A DNA stretch of 64,000 nucleotides from Marinobacter sp. SS21 (GCF_028369065.1 NZ_JAQNDA010000010.1:97529-161528); one strand, 5' to 3'; positions 1-10,921 are shown, counted from the stretch's first letter. Notes: generated by a model from the sequence alone, not told the origin. Numbers and translations are program-made.

Positions 1-233
1 TCGCCCATCGCACTGGCGATGCCAACATGCGGTCGGTGTGGCTGTGTAGCCGCAACGACGCCCTCGGCAATATTGCTGTGATGCTGGCGGCTGTGGGGGT
101 ATTCGGGACCGGCACCGCCTGGCCGGATCTGGCGGTCGCCGCCATCATGGGCAGCTTGGCCATCCACTCGGGGCTCAGCATCGTCGGCCACGCCCGCAGT
201 GACATCGCCGAGGCCAAGGCCTGTACCTCCTGA
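1..233 (+). CDS. Cation diffusion facilitator (CDF) metal exporter, C-terminal fragment
   Basis: The window opens inside this gene; the reading frame is open from base 3 to the TGA at 231-233. The visible residues begin HRTGDANMRSVWLCSRNDA and continue into two hydrophobic stretches. The H-x-x-x-D-x-N-M-R-S-x-W-x-x-S-x-N-D pattern is the conserved transmembrane metal-site region of CDF exporters of the Zn/Co/Cd type, where the His and Asp bind metal. The family moves divalent cations out of the cytoplasm in exchange for protons. The N-terminus lies outside the window, so specificity cannot be judged. It runs convergently into the permease at 258-1175, with only 24 nt between the stops. Confidence 0.75.
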   Translation, partial: AHRTGDANMRSVWLCSRNDALGNIAVMLAAVGVFGTGTAWPDLAVAAIMGSLAIHSGLSIVGHARSDIAEAKACTS

Positions 234-257
234 ACGCGATCTAACATCAGTGATAGG

Positions 258-1175
258 TTAGAGAAAGATCGACACCATGATCGGGATGTAGATCAAGGCA
301 AACAACGTACTCAGCAGCGCTGTCCCCGCGGCCTGCCTGGGTGCGGTGTCCAACAGGGTGGCGATCACCACGGTGTTGGCGGCAATGGGGGTGATGGACA
401 CCAGGAACAGCGCCTGATGAACGTCCAAGCTATAGAGCCCCAGCCATTGACTGTCCAGCCACCAGAACAACAGCGCCACCAGCGGCCAACTGACGAATTT
501 GCCGAAGAACGACAGCCATGTGAAGCGCCAGTTCCCCGCCAGTCCCCGGAAGCTGACGATGCCCATGCCGATGATCATCATGCCGAAAATGCTGTAGGCG
601 CCGCGCAGATTGTCGAACAGCGGTTCAAAGACCAGAGGAATGCTCAGCCCGGACAGATTCAGCACCACCGCCAGCGCAAAGGCATAGACCGAAGGCAGCC
701 TGGCCACCCGCAGAAGGCACTCTTTCACCCCTTCCCGCCCCCGCGCCGCCAGGTAGAAGCCCACCGAGGTCTCGAACAGGGTGGTGCCCAGCATCGCGAC
801 GATGTACAGCCCCAGCCCCTCCTGACCGAACAGCAACAGCGCCACCGGAATACCGAAATAGCCGGTGTTGCCGGTACCGGTGGACAGCGGCACGATGTTG
901 ATGCTGTCATCATGAATCCAGCGTCGGCCAAGGGCACGATGGACCAGTGCGATCAAGGTACTGAGGCCAAAGGTGAGGAACGGCAGCAGGATCACTTCCG
1001 CCGACAGCGGCGCACTCATCACCCCCGAAAACACCACCGAAGGCGTGACGATGTACAGCATAATGCCGGCGATATGGCGCCCGCTCGCGTCCAGGTAACG
1101 CCCGGCAATCCAGCCCAGGGCCACGGTGACATAGAGGGGAAGCATCTTGTACAGCAATGCCAGTGCGGCGGCCAT
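258..1175 (-). CDS. AEC-family (auxin efflux carrier type) transporter
   Basis: A 305-residue polytopic membrane protein with about ten hydrophobic segments in two halves separated by a short polar region, the layout of bacterial AEC permeases (Mem_trans family), which move small organic acids or amino acids. The glycine-rich stretch STGTGNTGYFGIPVALLLFG and the late IAANTVVIA segment are typical of the discontinuous helices of this fold. The frame is open further upstream, but ATG at 1175 is chosen because a GGAG lies 7-8 nt before it and the protein then starts at the first membrane helix. The substrate is unknown. It is divergent from liuR, which suggests no direct role in leucine breakdown. 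Confidence 0.75.
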   Translation of the reverse strand: MAAALALLYKMLPLYVTVALGWIAGRYLDASGRHIAGIMLYIVTPSVVFSGVMSAPLSAEVILLPFLTFGLSTLIALVHRALGRRWIHDDSINIVPLSTGTGNTGYFGIPVALLLFGQEGLGLYIVAMLGTTLFETSVGFYLAARGREGVKECLLRVARLPSVYAFALAVVLNLSGLSIPLVFEPLFDNLRGAYSIFGMMIIGMGIVSFRGLAGNWRFTWLSFFGKFVSWPLVALLFWWLDSQWLGLYSLDVHQALFLVSITPIAANTVVIATLLDTAPRQAAGTALLSTLFALIYIPIMVSIFL

Positions 1176-1353
1176 CGGAACTCCAGAATGGGCAACGGGA
1201 AGGCCCGCAAGTCTAGCAGCGGCTGGAAACAGGCTGAACTCACAGCTTCGCAGGTAAGGGTTATTGCCTAGACCAACGCCCACCCACTCCCCTTCGACCT
1301 TTGGCTAAAACCTGATCACAAACCCATTGACGAGGTCGGCCACCAGAGTTACC

Positions 1354-1369
1354 TTTACGTTAACGTCAA
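1354..1369. promoter_or_regulatory. Probable LiuR operator
   Basis: The 16-mer TTTACGTTAACGTCAA is an imperfect palindrome (14 of 16 positions symmetric) ending 14 nt before the liuR start codon. MerR-type LiuR regulators of gammaproteobacteria are known to bind a palindrome with ACGTNNACGT-like arms in front of liu genes. The position fits autoregulation and control of the operon that follows. The match is by eye; no matrix was run. Confidence 0.6.
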
Positions 1370-1383
1370 CTTGAGCAATCCCC

Positions 1384-1779
1384 ATGAATGAGATGACCAA
1401 AGCCCGCACCTACTCCATCAGCGACCTCGCCAGGGAGTTTGACATCACCACCCGCACCATCCGGTTCTATGAGGAAGCGGGCATGCTGGAGCCGGAGCGT
1501 AACGGTCAGACCCGAATCTACAGCGACGAAGACCGGGTCAAGCTCAAGCTGATCCTTCGAGGCAAGCGGCTAGGCTTCAGCCTCGCAGAGTCCAGGGAAT
1601 TGATCGAGATGTACGATCCAACCTCGGACAACGCCAAGCAGCTGCACGCCCTGCGGGCCAAGATTCAGCAAAGCCGGGTGGCGCTGGAGCAACAGCTGGC
1701 GGATATCCAGGTCATGCAGAACGAACTGGACGCAGCGGAAGAACGGTGTCAGGAGGCGCTGCGGGAGCTGGAGTCCTGA
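1384..1779 (+). CDS. liuR: MerR-family regulator of the leucine/isovalerate genes
   Basis: A 131-residue MerR-family protein. Residues about 7-75 hold the winged helix-turn-helix: YSISDLAREFDITTRTIRFY and then EEAGMLEP, R-x-G-Q-T-R-I-Y, the classic MerR DNA-binding core. The rest is a long helix forming the dimer coiled coil (residues about 80-130), with no Cys-rich metal site, so it senses something other than metal. It stands at the head of the isovaleryl-CoA operon and behind a palindrome, as LiuR does in Pseudomonas, Shewanella and Marinobacter relatives, where it represses liu genes until branched-chain intermediates accumulate. The next gene starts 90 nt downstream in the same direction. 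Confidence 0.85.
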   Translation: MNEMTKARTYSISDLAREFDITTRTIRFYEEAGMLEPERNGQTRIYSDEDRVKLKLILRGKRLGFSLAESRELIEMYDPTSDNAKQLHALRAKIQQSRVALEQQLADIQVMQNELDAAEERCQEALRELES

Positions 1780-1869
1780 CGACACGAGAAACACCTATAT
1801 CGATAACGATCACGAAAACAATTTGCGCAGTGCTCGAACCAACCAAAACAAACACAAGCAAGGTGGGTT

Positions 1870-3549
1870 ATGGCAACGAAGAACAGCTACGTAAGCGGCA
1901 TCAGCGAAACACCCCTACTGGGCATGACCATCGGCGAGGCCTTTGACCGGACCGTCAGCCGGGTTCCGGACAGCGATGCGCTGATCGTCCACCATCAGGA
2001 TCTGCGTTACAGCTACCGCGAGTTGCAGGCCGCGGTCGATCAGGCTGCCAAGGCCCTGATGGCCCTGGGCGTCGAGAAAGGCGACCGGGTCGGCATCTGG
2101 TCCCCCAACTGCGCCGAGTGGTGTATCACCCAGTTCGCCACCGCCAAGATTGGCGCCATCCTGGTCAACATCAACCCCAGCTATCGCCTGCACGAGGTAG
2201 AGTACGCCCTCAAGCATTCCGGCACCTCGACACTGATCCTGCAGGGCCAGTTCAAGACCTCCGACTACGTCGCCATGACCACGGAACTGGTCCCGGCACT
2301 GAGCCGCGAGCTGGATGGCCCCCTGGCCAGCGACAAGCTGCCGGAGCTGAAGAACGTCGTGTGCCTGGATGCCGCCCACAAGGTGCCGGGCATGCTGCAC
2401 TGGGACGAGCTGCTGGCGCAGGCGAGTTCCACCAGCGACGCCAACTTCCAGGCCCGCCAGCAGGGGCTGCAGTTCGACGACCCGATCAACATCCAGTACA
2501 CCTCCGGCACCACCGGTGCGCCCAAGGGCGCCACCCTGTCCCACCACAACATCCTCAACAACGGGCTGTTCGTGGCACGACGGATGAACTTCTCCGAACG
2601 GGACCGGCTGGTGATTCCCGTGCCGCTGTATCACTGCTTCGGCATGGTGATGGGTAACCTCGGTTGTATCACCCATGGCGCGGCGATGATCTACCCGTCC
2701 GCCGGCTTCGAGCCGGAAGCCACCCTGAAGGCGGTGGAACAGGAAAAGGCCACCGCCCTGTATGGCGTGCCGACCATGTTCATCGCCGAGCTGGAGCACC
2801 CGCAGTTCGCCAGCTTCGACCTCGCCACCCTGCGTACCGGCATCATGGCCGGCTCCAACTGCCCGGTGGAAGTGATGAAGCAGGTCATCGACAAGATGCA
2901 CATGCGTGACGTCACCATCTGCTACGGCATGACCGAAACCAGCCCGGTGAGCCTGCAGACCGAGCCCACCGCACCGCTGGAGAAGCGCGTCACCACCGTC
3001 GGCACCATTCACCCCCACCTGGAAGTGAAGATCGTCGACCCGGCCGCTGGCGCCGTCGTGCCCGAGGGCGAAAAAGGCGAACTCTGCACCCGTGGCTACA
3101 GCGTGATGCTGGGCTACTGGAACAACGACGAGGCCACCGCCAAGGCCATCGACAGCAACCGCTGGATGCACACCGGTGACCTCGCCACCATGGACGACGA
3201 GGGCTACGTCGCCATCGTTGGCCGCATCAAGGACATGATCATTCGCGGTGGCGAGAACATCTACCCGCGGGAGATCGAGGAATTCCTCTACACCCACCCG
3301 GCGGTGTCCGACGCCCAGGTGATCGGCGTACCCGATGACAAGTTCGGTGAGGAAGTGATGGCCTGGGTCAAGCTGGTGGACGGCCAGGACATCAGCGAAG
3401 ACGAGTTGCGGGCGTTCTGCAAGGCCAACATCGCCCATTTCAAGGTGCCGAAGTACTTCCGGCTGGTGGACGAGTTCCCGATGACCGTCACCGGCAAGAT
3501 CCAGAAATTCAAGATGCGCGAAATCAGCATCGAAGAGCTGAGCCTGTAA
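1870..3549 (+). CDS. AMP-forming acyl-CoA synthetase of the liu cluster
   Basis: A 559-residue member of the ANL adenylating family. Seen: the P-loop-like [11 protein letters not shown] at residues 210-220, YGMTETSP near 350-357, the [16 protein letters not shown] hinge region near 448-463 and the C-terminal catalytic lysine in TVTGKIQKF near 540. It is cytosolic and would make an acyl-CoA plus AMP and PPi from a fatty acid. Its sequence style matches ACSF2-like medium-chain acyl-CoA synthetases often found in liu or atu clusters, so isovalerate, methyl-branched acids or acetoacetate are candidate substrates; the exact one cannot be read from sequence. The start has an AAGGTGG upstream. Its place between liuR and liuA suggests co-regulation. 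Confidence 0.85.
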   Translation: MATKNSYVSGISETPLLGMTIGEAFDRTVSRVPDSDALIVHHQDLRYSYRELQAAVDQAAKALMALGVEKGDRVGIWSPNCAEWCITQFATAKIGAILVNINPSYRLHEVEYALKHSGTSTLILQGQFKTSDYVAMTTELVPALSRELDGPLASDKLPELKNVVCLDAAHKVPGMLHWDELLAQASSTSDANFQARQQGLQFDDPINIQYTSGTTGAPKGATLSHHNILNNGLFVARRMNFSERDRLVIPVPLYHCFGMVMGNLGCITHGAAMIYPSAGFEPEATLKAVEQEKATALYGVPTMFIAELEHPQFASFDLATLRTGIMAGSNCPVEVMKQVIDKMHMRDVTICYGMTETSPVSLQTEPTAPLEKRVTTVGTIHPHLEVKIVDPAAGAVVPEGEKGELCTRGYSVMLGYWNNDEATAKAIDSNRWMHTGDLATMDDEGYVAIVGRIKDMIIRGGENIYPREIEEFLYTHPAVSDAQVIGVPDDKFGEEVMAWVKLVDGQDISEDELRAFCKANIAHFKVPKYFRLVDEFPMTVTGKIQKFKMREISIEELSL

Positions 3550-3602
3550 CCCCAAATCACAACAAGATTCCCGCCCATTGGGGTGGAAAACGGAGCACAA
3601 AG

Positions 3603-4772
3603 ATGAAAAGCCAATACACCTCCCTGAACTTCAATCTCGGCGAAACCACCGACATGCTGCGGGACCAGATCAACCAGTTCGCCGCCGACCAGATCGCGCC
3701 GCTGGCCGAGAAGACCGACAAGGACAACCAGTTCCCCAACGAACTGTGGCCACGCCTGGGCGAGATGGGCCTGCTGGGCATGACCGTGAGCGAGGAGTAC
3801 GGTGGCAGCGCCATGGGCTACCTGGCCCACGTGGTGGCGATGGAAGAAATCAGCCGCGCCTCCGCCAGCATCGGCTTGAGCTACGGTGCCCACTCCAACC
3901 TCTGCGTCAACCAGATCCACCGCAACGGCACCGCCGAGCAGAAGGCCAAGTACCTGCCCAAGCTGGTGACCGGTGAGCACATCGGCGCCCTCGCCATGAG
4001 TGAGCCCAACGCCGGCTCCGACGTGGTGAGCATGAAACTGCGCGCCGACAAGAAGGGCGACCGTTACATCCTCAACGGCAGCAAGATGTGGATCACCAAC
4101 GGCCCTGACGCCAACACCTACGTCATCTACGCCAAGACCGACGTGAGCAAGGGCCCCCACGGCATCACCGCCTTCATCGTCGAGCGCGACTGGAAGGGCT
4201 TCTCCCGCGGACCCAAGCTGGACAAGCTGGGCATGCGCGGTTCCAACACCTGCGAGCTGATCTTCCAGGACGTGGAGATTCCGGAGGAGAACGTGCTGGG
4301 CGGCGAGAACCAGGGCGTGAAGGTACTGATGTCCGGCCTCGACTACGAGCGGGTGGTGCTGTCCGGCGGACCTGTCGGCATCATGCAGGCCTGCATGGAC
4401 ATCGTGGTGCCCTACGTCCACGAGCGTAAGCAGTTCGACCAGCCCATCGGCGAGTTCCAGCTGATCCAGGGCAAACTGGCGGACATGTACACCGAACTGG
4501 CCGCCTGCCGCGCCTATCTCTATGGCGTGGCCCAGGCCTGCGACCGTGGCGAGACCACCCGCAAGGACGCTGCCGGCGCCATCCTCTACACCTCCGAGCG
4601 CGCCACCAAGATGGCCCTGGAAGCGATCCAGATTCTCGGCGGTAACGGCTACATCAACGAATTCGCCACTGGCCGCCTGCTGCGGGACGCCAAGCTCTAC
4701 GAGATCGGCGCCGGCACCCAGGAGATCCGCCGCATGCTGATCGGTCGCGAACTGTTCAAGGAATCCCGCTAA
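3603..4772 (+). CDS. liuA: Isovaleryl-CoA dehydrogenase
   Basis: A 389-residue FAD-dependent acyl-CoA dehydrogenase with the usual N-terminal helical, middle beta ([17 protein letters not shown]) and C-terminal helical domains (ending in the [10 protein letters not shown] and [15 protein letters not shown] motifs). Isovaleryl-CoA dehydrogenases carry the catalytic Glu in an atypical position in a DxER motif; here [13 protein letters not shown] gives E249, the hallmark that separates this enzyme from most acyl-CoA dehydrogenases. It oxidises isovaleryl-CoA to 3-methylcrotonyl-CoA, passing electrons to ETF. It is followed by liuB after 161 nt that contain a palindromic element. Confidence 0.95.
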   Translation: MKSQYTSLNFNLGETTDMLRDQINQFAADQIAPLAEKTDKDNQFPNELWPRLGEMGLLGMTVSEEYGGSAMGYLAHVVAMEEISRASASIGLSYGAHSNLCVNQIHRNGTAEQKAKYLPKLVTGEHIGALAMSEPNAGSDVVSMKLRADKKGDRYILNGSKMWITNGPDANTYVIYAKTDVSKGPHGITAFIVERDWKGFSRGPKLDKLGMRGSNTCELIFQDVEIPEENVLGGENQGVKVLMSGLDYERVVLSGGPVGIMQACMDIVVPYVHERKQFDQPIGEFQLIQGKLADMYTELAACRAYLYGVAQACDRGETTRKDAAGAILYTSERATKMALEAIQILGGNGYINEFATGRLLRDAKLYEIGAGTQEIRRMLIGRELFKESR

Positions 4773-4798
4773 GGGTTTAAAAACCGGATAGATTCGTT

Positions 4799-4893
4799 CG
4801 TAGGATGCGGTGAGGCGCAGCCGAACCGCATCACTCAAGGTGGCCGCCGACACTGGCACCGATGCGGTTCGTTTCACTCACCGGCATCCTACG
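4799..4893. repeat. Palindromic intergenic element between liuA and liuB
   Basis: Bases 4799-4832 and 4861-4893 are long imperfect inverted arms: both carry CGTAGGATGC (reverse-complemented at the right end) on the outside and GATGCGGTTCG-type sequence on the inside, separated by 28 nt. The RNA would form one long hairpin. Its form (GTAGGATGCGGTGAG and GAACCGCATC) is like short dispersed palindromic elements of marine and pseudomonad genomes. It sits inside an operon, so it may attenuate transcription or stabilise the liuA end of the mRNA; that is inference. Confidence 0.75.
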
Positions 4894-4933
4894 CGGCTGA
4901 TTTTCACCCTGCTAACGGCAGAGGCTTTTTGTT

Positions 4934-6541
<1,608 letters not shown>

Positions 6542-6555
6542 TGGAGGCTGACGAT

Positions 6556-7347
6556 ATGACCACAAACGCCGTACGTTATGAAACCGATGCCCGGGGCGTC
6601 ACACGGATTACCCTGAACCGTCCGGACAAACGCAACGCCTTTGATGCCGACATCATCCACGCCCTCACCGAGGCGGTGAAACAGGCCTCGGACGATCCGG
6701 CCTGCCGGGTGATCGTGCTGGCCGGCGACGGCAAGCATTTTTCCGCCGGGGCCGACCTCAACTGGATGAAGCACACCGCCACCCTCAGCGCTGAGGAAAA
6801 CCGCGAGGACGCCCGCGCCCTCGCCGGCATGCTCAAGGCCATCGATCTGTCGCCGAAACCCACCCTTGCCCGGGTCCAGGGCGCGGCCTTTGGTGGCGCG
6901 GTGGGATTGGTGAGCGCCTGTGACATGGCCATTGCCAGCGACGACGCCCGTTTCTGTCTCAGCGAGGCGAGACTGGGACTGGCCCCCGCCGCCATCGGCC
7001 CCTACGTGATCCGGGTCATCGGCGCCCGCCAGGCCCGCCGTTATTTCCTTTCCGCCGAGGAGATCAGCGCCCACAAGGCCGAGACCCTGGGCCTGGTGCA
7101 CGAGACCGTGCCGGCGCAGCAGCTGGACGAGAGCCTCAATGGCCTCGTCGATCGGCTGTTAAAGAACAGCCCCCAGGCCCTCGGCGCCTGCAAAGAACTG
7201 ATTGCCCGTACCGGCCATGACCAGCCGGATGAAGAACTGATTCGCTACACCGCCGATCTGATCGCCCGATTGCGCACCAGCGATGAAGGCCAGGAGGGGC
7301 TGACGGCCTTCCTGGAAAAGCGCGCCCCCAGCTGGATTCAGGAGTAA
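6556..7347 (+). CDS. liuC: Methylglutaconyl-CoA hydratase (crotonase family)
   Basis: A 263-residue enoyl-CoA hydratase/isomerase family protein. The N-terminal ITLNRPDKRNAFD and the oxyanion-hole segments FSAGADLNWM and GAAFGGAVGL are visible. It hydrates 3-methylglutaconyl-CoA to HMG-CoA, the fourth step of the pathway. The frame is open far upstream inside liuB, and an ATG at 6541 overlaps the liuB stop; ATG at 6556 is chosen because GGAGG lies 8 nt before it and because the fold starts there. liuD follows after 4 nt. Confidence 0.92.
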   Translation: MTTNAVRYETDARGVTRITLNRPDKRNAFDADIIHALTEAVKQASDDPACRVIVLAGDGKHFSAGADLNWMKHTATLSAEENREDARALAGMLKAIDLSPKPTLARVQGAAFGGAVGLVSACDMAIASDDARFCLSEARLGLAPAAIGPYVIRVIGARQARRYFLSAEEISAHKAETLGLVHETVPAQQLDESLNGLVDRLLKNSPQALGACKELIARTGHDQPDEELIRYTADLIARLRTSDEGQEGLTAFLEKRAPSWIQE

Positions 7348-7351
7348 CCCC

Positions 7352-9358
7352 ATGAGCAATAACCCGATTCATACCCTGCTGGTGGCCAACCGCGGCGAGA
7401 TTGCGCTGCGGATCATGAAGACCGCCCAGGCCATGGGCATCCGCTGCGTGGCGGTGTATTCCGAGGCCGACGCCCGGGCGCCGTTCGTGGATTTCGCCGA
7501 CGAAGCCATCTGCATCGGCCCCGCCGCCGCATCGGAAAGCTACCTCAAGGTGGACCACATTCTCGATGCCGCGAAGGAAACCGGCGCCAACGCCATCCAC
7601 CCCGGCTACGGCTTCCTGTCCGAGAACACCGAATTGGCAGAGCGTTGCGAAGCCGAAGGTATCCACTTTGTCGGGCCACCCGCCAACGCCATCGCCGCCA
7701 TGGGCTCCAAGAGTGCCGCCAAGGCGCTGATGGAGCAGGCCGGCGTACCGTTAGTGCCCGGTTACCACGGTGACGACCAAAACTCCGAGCGCTTTCATCA
7801 GGAGGCCGAGAAAACCGGCTTCCCGCTGCTGATCAAAGCCAGCGCCGGGGGTGGCGGCAAGGGCATGCGGGTGGTCCGCAGCCTGGCCGAGGTCAACGAC
7901 GCCGTCGCCGCCGCCCAGCGTGAGGCCAGCTCCAGCTTTGGCGACCCCCACCTGCTGATCGAGCGTTACCTGGAAAATCCCCGCCACGTCGAGGTCCAGG
8001 TGATGTTCGACAAGCACGGCAACGGTCGCTACCTGTTTGACCGGGACTGCTCGGTGCAGCGCCGTCACCAGAAGATCATCGAGGAAGCCCCGGCGCCCAA
8101 CATCCCGGACGAGGTCCGCACGGAGATGGGCGAAGCGGCGGTCCGTTGTGGCGAGGCGATCGGTTATGTCGGCGCGGGCACCGTCGAGTTCCTGTACGAG
8201 CCTGGCGCCGGCTTCTACTTCATGGAAATGAACACCCGCCTGCAGGTGGAGCACCCGGTGACCGAGCTGATCACCGGCCTCGACCTGGTGGAATGGCAGC
8301 TCAAAGTCGCCCAGGGCGAAACCCTGCCCTGGACCCAGGAAACCCTGCACTACAGCGGCCATGCCATGGAGGCGCGGGTCTATGCAGAAGACCCGGACAA
8401 CGACTTCCTGCCGGTGACCGGCACCCTGTTCAGCCTCAGCGAGCCTGACGGACTGCCCGGTGTGCGGGTGGATTCCGGCGTCAGCCAGGGTCAGGAAATC
8501 ACTCCCTGGTACGACCCCATGCTGGCCAAGGTCATCGTCCACGGCCACACCCGTGACGAAGCCCGCCAGCGACTGGTCAACGCCCTCGCCCACTACCGCG
8601 CGCTGGGGGTCACCCTCAACATCGACTACGTCTGCCGGATTCTGGAACACCCGGATTTCGCCGAGGCGAAGCTGACCACCCACTTCATCGAGCAGCAGGT
8701 CGACACCCTGTCCCGGCCCGCCTTCAGCCACCGGGAACAGATGGCCCTGAGCTGGCTGGCCTGGCACCACGCCACCGCCGCCGAGTTACCGTCGGCGGGT
8801 GGTTCGCCATGGCAAACGGGCGACAGCTTCCGCATCGGCGGCCCCAAAGGCCAGCGCTGCGAACTGCGCATCGGCAGCGAAGACGACACCCTGCACTACT
8901 GGCTGGAATCCGCCGGTCACGGCCGGGTCCAGCTCGACAGCGAGGATCAGTCCATCGCCCTAAAATGGCACCGTGATTCGGACAGCGACGGCGTGATCGT
9001 CCGCCTCAACGGCAAGACCGTCAAACTGGGCTGGGCCGTCCACGGCGAACGGCTCGGCGTGTTTGCCAACGCGGTGCACTGGGAGGCCCTGGTCAACCAC
9101 CCTGAAGAACAGGCCGCCGATGCCGCCGGCGATGGCCAGATCAAGGCGCCCATGCATGGCCGCATCACTGCCGTTACCTGCCAGGTGGGCGACACCGTGG
9201 ACGCCGGCACCGCGCTGGTGGCACTGGAAGCCATGAAGATGGAACACACCCTGCGGGCCCCGGTCAAAGGCACCATCGCCGCCGTGCACTGCAACCAGGA
9301 CGACAGCGTGGGCTCCGGCCAGGTGCTGGTGGAGTTCGAAGTGGAGGGGGCAGAATGA
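7352..9358 (+). CDS. liuD: Methylcrotonyl-CoA carboxylase, biotin-containing (alpha) subunit
   Basis: A 668-residue protein with a biotin carboxylase half (VANRGEIALRIMKTAQ at the start, the glycine loop KASAGGGGKGMR, MEMNTRLQVEHPVTE near 290-305), a BT linker region and a C-terminal biotinyl domain with EAMKMEH, whose lysine is K629. It carboxylates biotin with ATP and bicarbonate and hands the carboxyl group to LiuB. Strong AGGAG lies 8 nt before ATG. The last bases overlap liuE by ATGA, pointing to translational coupling. Confidence 0.95.
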   Translation: MSNNPIHTLLVANRGEIALRIMKTAQAMGIRCVAVYSEADARAPFVDFADEAICIGPAAASESYLKVDHILDAAKETGANAIHPGYGFLSENTELAERCEAEGIHFVGPPANAIAAMGSKSAAKALMEQAGVPLVPGYHGDDQNSERFHQEAEKTGFPLLIKASAGGGGKGMRVVRSLAEVNDAVAAAQREASSSFGDPHLLIERYLENPRHVEVQVMFDKHGNGRYLFDRDCSVQRRHQKIIEEAPAPNIPDEVRTEMGEAAVRCGEAIGYVGAGTVEFLYEPGAGFYFMEMNTRLQVEHPVTELITGLDLVEWQLKVAQGETLPWTQETLHYSGHAMEARVYAEDPDNDFLPVTGTLFSLSEPDGLPGVRVDSGVSQGQEITPWYDPMLAKVIVHGHTRDEARQRLVNALAHYRALGVTLNIDYVCRILEHPDFAEAKLTTHFIEQQVDTLSRPAFSHREQMALSWLAWHHATAAELPSAGGSPWQTGDSFRIGGPKGQRCELRIGSEDDTLHYWLESAGHGRVQLDSEDQSIALKWHRDSDSDGVIVRLNGKTVKLGWAVHGERLGVFANAVHWEALVNHPEEQAADAAGDGQIKAPMHGRITAVTCQVGDTVDAGTALVALEAMKMEHTLRAPVKGTIAAVHCNQDDSVGSGQVLVEFEVEGAE

Positions 9359-10248
9359 GCCGGGAATTCGTCACCCTGGTGGAGATGGGCCTGCGGGATG
9401 GCCTGCAAAACGAGGCCACCCCGGTTCCGGCGGACGTTCGCGCCCGCTGGTTCAACGCCCTCGCCCAAACCGGGCTGAACCGCATCGAGGCGGGCAGCTT
9501 CGTCTCCCCCAAGTGGGTGCCGCAGATGGCCAACACCGATGAGGTGATTGCCGCCATCCAGCGCCGCCCTGACCTGTCCATCGAAGTGCTCACCCCCAAC
9601 CAGAAAGGGCTGGAGGGTGCCCTGGCGGCCAACGCGGATGTCTGCGCGGTGTTCACCGCCGCCTCGGAAAGCTTCACCCAGCGCAACATCAACTGCACCA
9701 TCGCCGAGAGCATCGAACGCTTCCGCCCGGTGGCCGAAGGCGCCAAGGCCGCGGGCAAACGCCTGCGGGCCTACGTCTCCTGCGTGGTGGGCTGCCCCTA
9801 CGAGGGCGCCATCAAGCCCTCCCAGGTCGCCCCGGTGGTGGAACAGTTGCTGGCACTGGGCGCCGACGAGATCTCCCTCGGCGACACCATCGGCGTTGCC
9901 CGCCCGAAAGAGATTCACGCCCTGCTGGATGCGGTACTGCCATTGCTACCGGTAGAAAAGCTGGCCCTGCACTGCCACGACACTCGTGGCCAGGCGGTGG
10001 CCAACATCTACGCCGCCCTGGAACGCGGCATCCGCATCTTCGACAGCGCCGTCGCCGGCCTCGGCGGCTGCCCCTACGCCAACGGCGCCACCGGCAACGT
10101 CGCCACCGAAGATGTGCTGTACCTGCTGGACGGCGAAGGCTTCGACACCGGCATCAACCTGCAAGCCCTGGCGGCGGTGGGCAATGAAATCTGTGATTTC
10201 CTGGAAAGGGATAATCCGTCGCGGGTTGGGAAGACGTTTAGGGTCTAG
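9355..10248 (+). CDS. liuE: Hydroxymethylglutaryl-CoA lyase
   Basis: A 297-residue TIM-barrel lyase of the HMGL-like family. The N-terminal MGLRDGLQNE provides the metal-binding Asp, LHCHDTRGQA gives the metal-binding His pair and GLGGCPYANGATGN carries the catalytic Cys (C239). It cleaves HMG-CoA to acetoacetate and acetyl-CoA, ending the leucine pathway. It overlaps liuD by 4 nt. It is the last liu gene; base composition and gene content change directly after its stop, where an accessory island begins. Confidence 0.95.
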   Translation: MSREFVTLVEMGLRDGLQNEATPVPADVRARWFNALAQTGLNRIEAGSFVSPKWVPQMANTDEVIAAIQRRPDLSIEVLTPNQKGLEGALAANADVCAVFTAASESFTQRNINCTIAESIERFRPVAEGAKAAGKRLRAYVSCVVGCPYEGAIKPSQVAPVVEQLLALGADEISLGDTIGVARPKEIHALLDAVLPLLPVEKLALHCHDTRGQAVANIYAALERGIRIFDSAVAGLGGCPYANGATGNVATEDVLYLLDGEGFDTGINLQALAAVGNEICDFLERDNPSRVGKTFRV

Positions 10249-10338
10249 GCGCGACTGAAAACGCCGAGCGGTGCAACTAAAACAGGGATGTTTGCAAGTC
10301 TTTTGAGGCTGTTGTTGCTCTTAGCTTCCGGAGCAGGG

Positions 10339-10356
10339 CACCACAGTCACTTGTTA
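10339..10356. repeat. Left copy of an 18-bp direct repeat
   Basis: CACCACAGTCACTTGTTA occurs here and again, letter for letter and in the same orientation, at 11668-11685. The left copy covers the last three sense codons and the stop of brnA. Chance occurrence of an 18-mer within 1.4 kb is very unlikely. The right copy lies just after the IS110 transposase stop, so both may derive from IS110 ends. Confidence 0.85.
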
Positions 10357-10583
10357 GCAGATTCTGCTTGTAGGCGCTCAACCAGCCACACCTTGATGAT
10401 CGATTGGCGGGTAACGCCAATACGCGCGGCCTCACGATCCAACGACTCTACGACCCAAGCAGGAAAGTCCACGTTGATTCGCTTTTGCTCCAGGTTGGCG
10501 CGACGGGCCGTGGACAGATCAAGGCCTTCAATAATATCTTCCTTGCCTTCGTCGAATTTTTTATCGAAGTCTTTAGCTTTCAT
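10347..10583 (-). CDS. brnA: BrnA-family antitoxin
   Basis: A 78-residue small protein with a ribbon-helix-helix-like C-terminal part: RINVDFPAWVVESLDREAARIGVTRQSIIKVWLVERL. Together with the upstream BrnT toxin this is the BrnA antitoxin, which binds BrnT and represses the shared promoter. The ATG at 10583 is chosen: a GGAGG in the end of brnT lies 9 nt upstream, while the longer frame begins with TTG. It overlaps brnT by 11 nt. The C-terminal ESANK and stop lie in the 18-bp direct repeat, so the natural end of the gene may have been replaced when a mobile element landed here. Confidence 0.85.
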   Translation of the reverse strand: MKAKDFDKKFDEGKEDIIEGLDLSTARRANLEQKRINVDFPAWVVESLDREAARIGVTRQSIIKVWLVERLQAESANK

Positions 10584-10836
10584 AGAGTTCAACCTCCTTC
10601 TTGCGGGAACGCCTGACTGAAATCAGACGAATACGACCTTCCCTATACGTGACGACAGCCGACCAATGCTTTTCACCAATCTTGCCTATAAGCGCGAACC
10701 TTGGTTCGTCATCGGATTTTGCGCGGATTTCCAGCAGATACGGATCTTTCCATAGCTCTTGAGCGGCCACGAAATCAATACCGTGTTTTTCCAGATTGGC
10801 CTGACTTTTGGCTTCGTCGAATTCAAACTCATCCAT
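10573..10836 (-). CDS. brnT: BrnT-family ribonuclease toxin
   Basis: An 87-residue BrnT toxin. The motifs are F-E-F-D-E-A-K-S-Q-A-N-L-E-K-H-G-I-D-F at the start, EPRFALIGKIGEKHWSAVVTY in the middle and IRLISVRRSRKKEVELY at the end, matching the BrnT family (RelE-like RNase fold, toxin gene first, antitoxin second). It would cleave mRNA when BrnA is lost. The frame is complete with start and stop. An AT-rich leader with TATAAATTATTCC precedes it. It sits in an island of decayed genes, so activity is unproven. Confidence 0.88.
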   Translation of the reverse strand: MDEFEFDEAKSQANLEKHGIDFVAAQELWKDPYLLEIRAKSDDEPRFALIGKIGEKHWSAVVTYREGRIRLISVRRSRKKEVELYES

Positions 10837-10921
10837 GAGTATAAATTATTCCTTTTTTACTCAATCTGCAAAATGTGTAAGCTGTAGTGCAACTGCTAGA
10901 CATTATGACTCCCCACTAGGG

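Noticed and set aside
417..1271. A 284-codon plus-strand frame opposite the AEC permease
   Set aside because: The product is very rich in Q, H, R and P and has no recognisable fold; the minus-strand permease has clear membrane helices and a good ribosome site.
1915..3600. A 561-codon open frame on the minus strand across the acyl-CoA synthetase gene
   Set aside because: It is a codon-bias shadow of the real gene: the plus-strand frame has all ANL motifs, while the antisense product is rich in H, V, G and D with no family pattern. The same holds for minus-strand frames at 3288-4877, 7751-8770, 35815-37527, 37678-38748 and 50983-52566.
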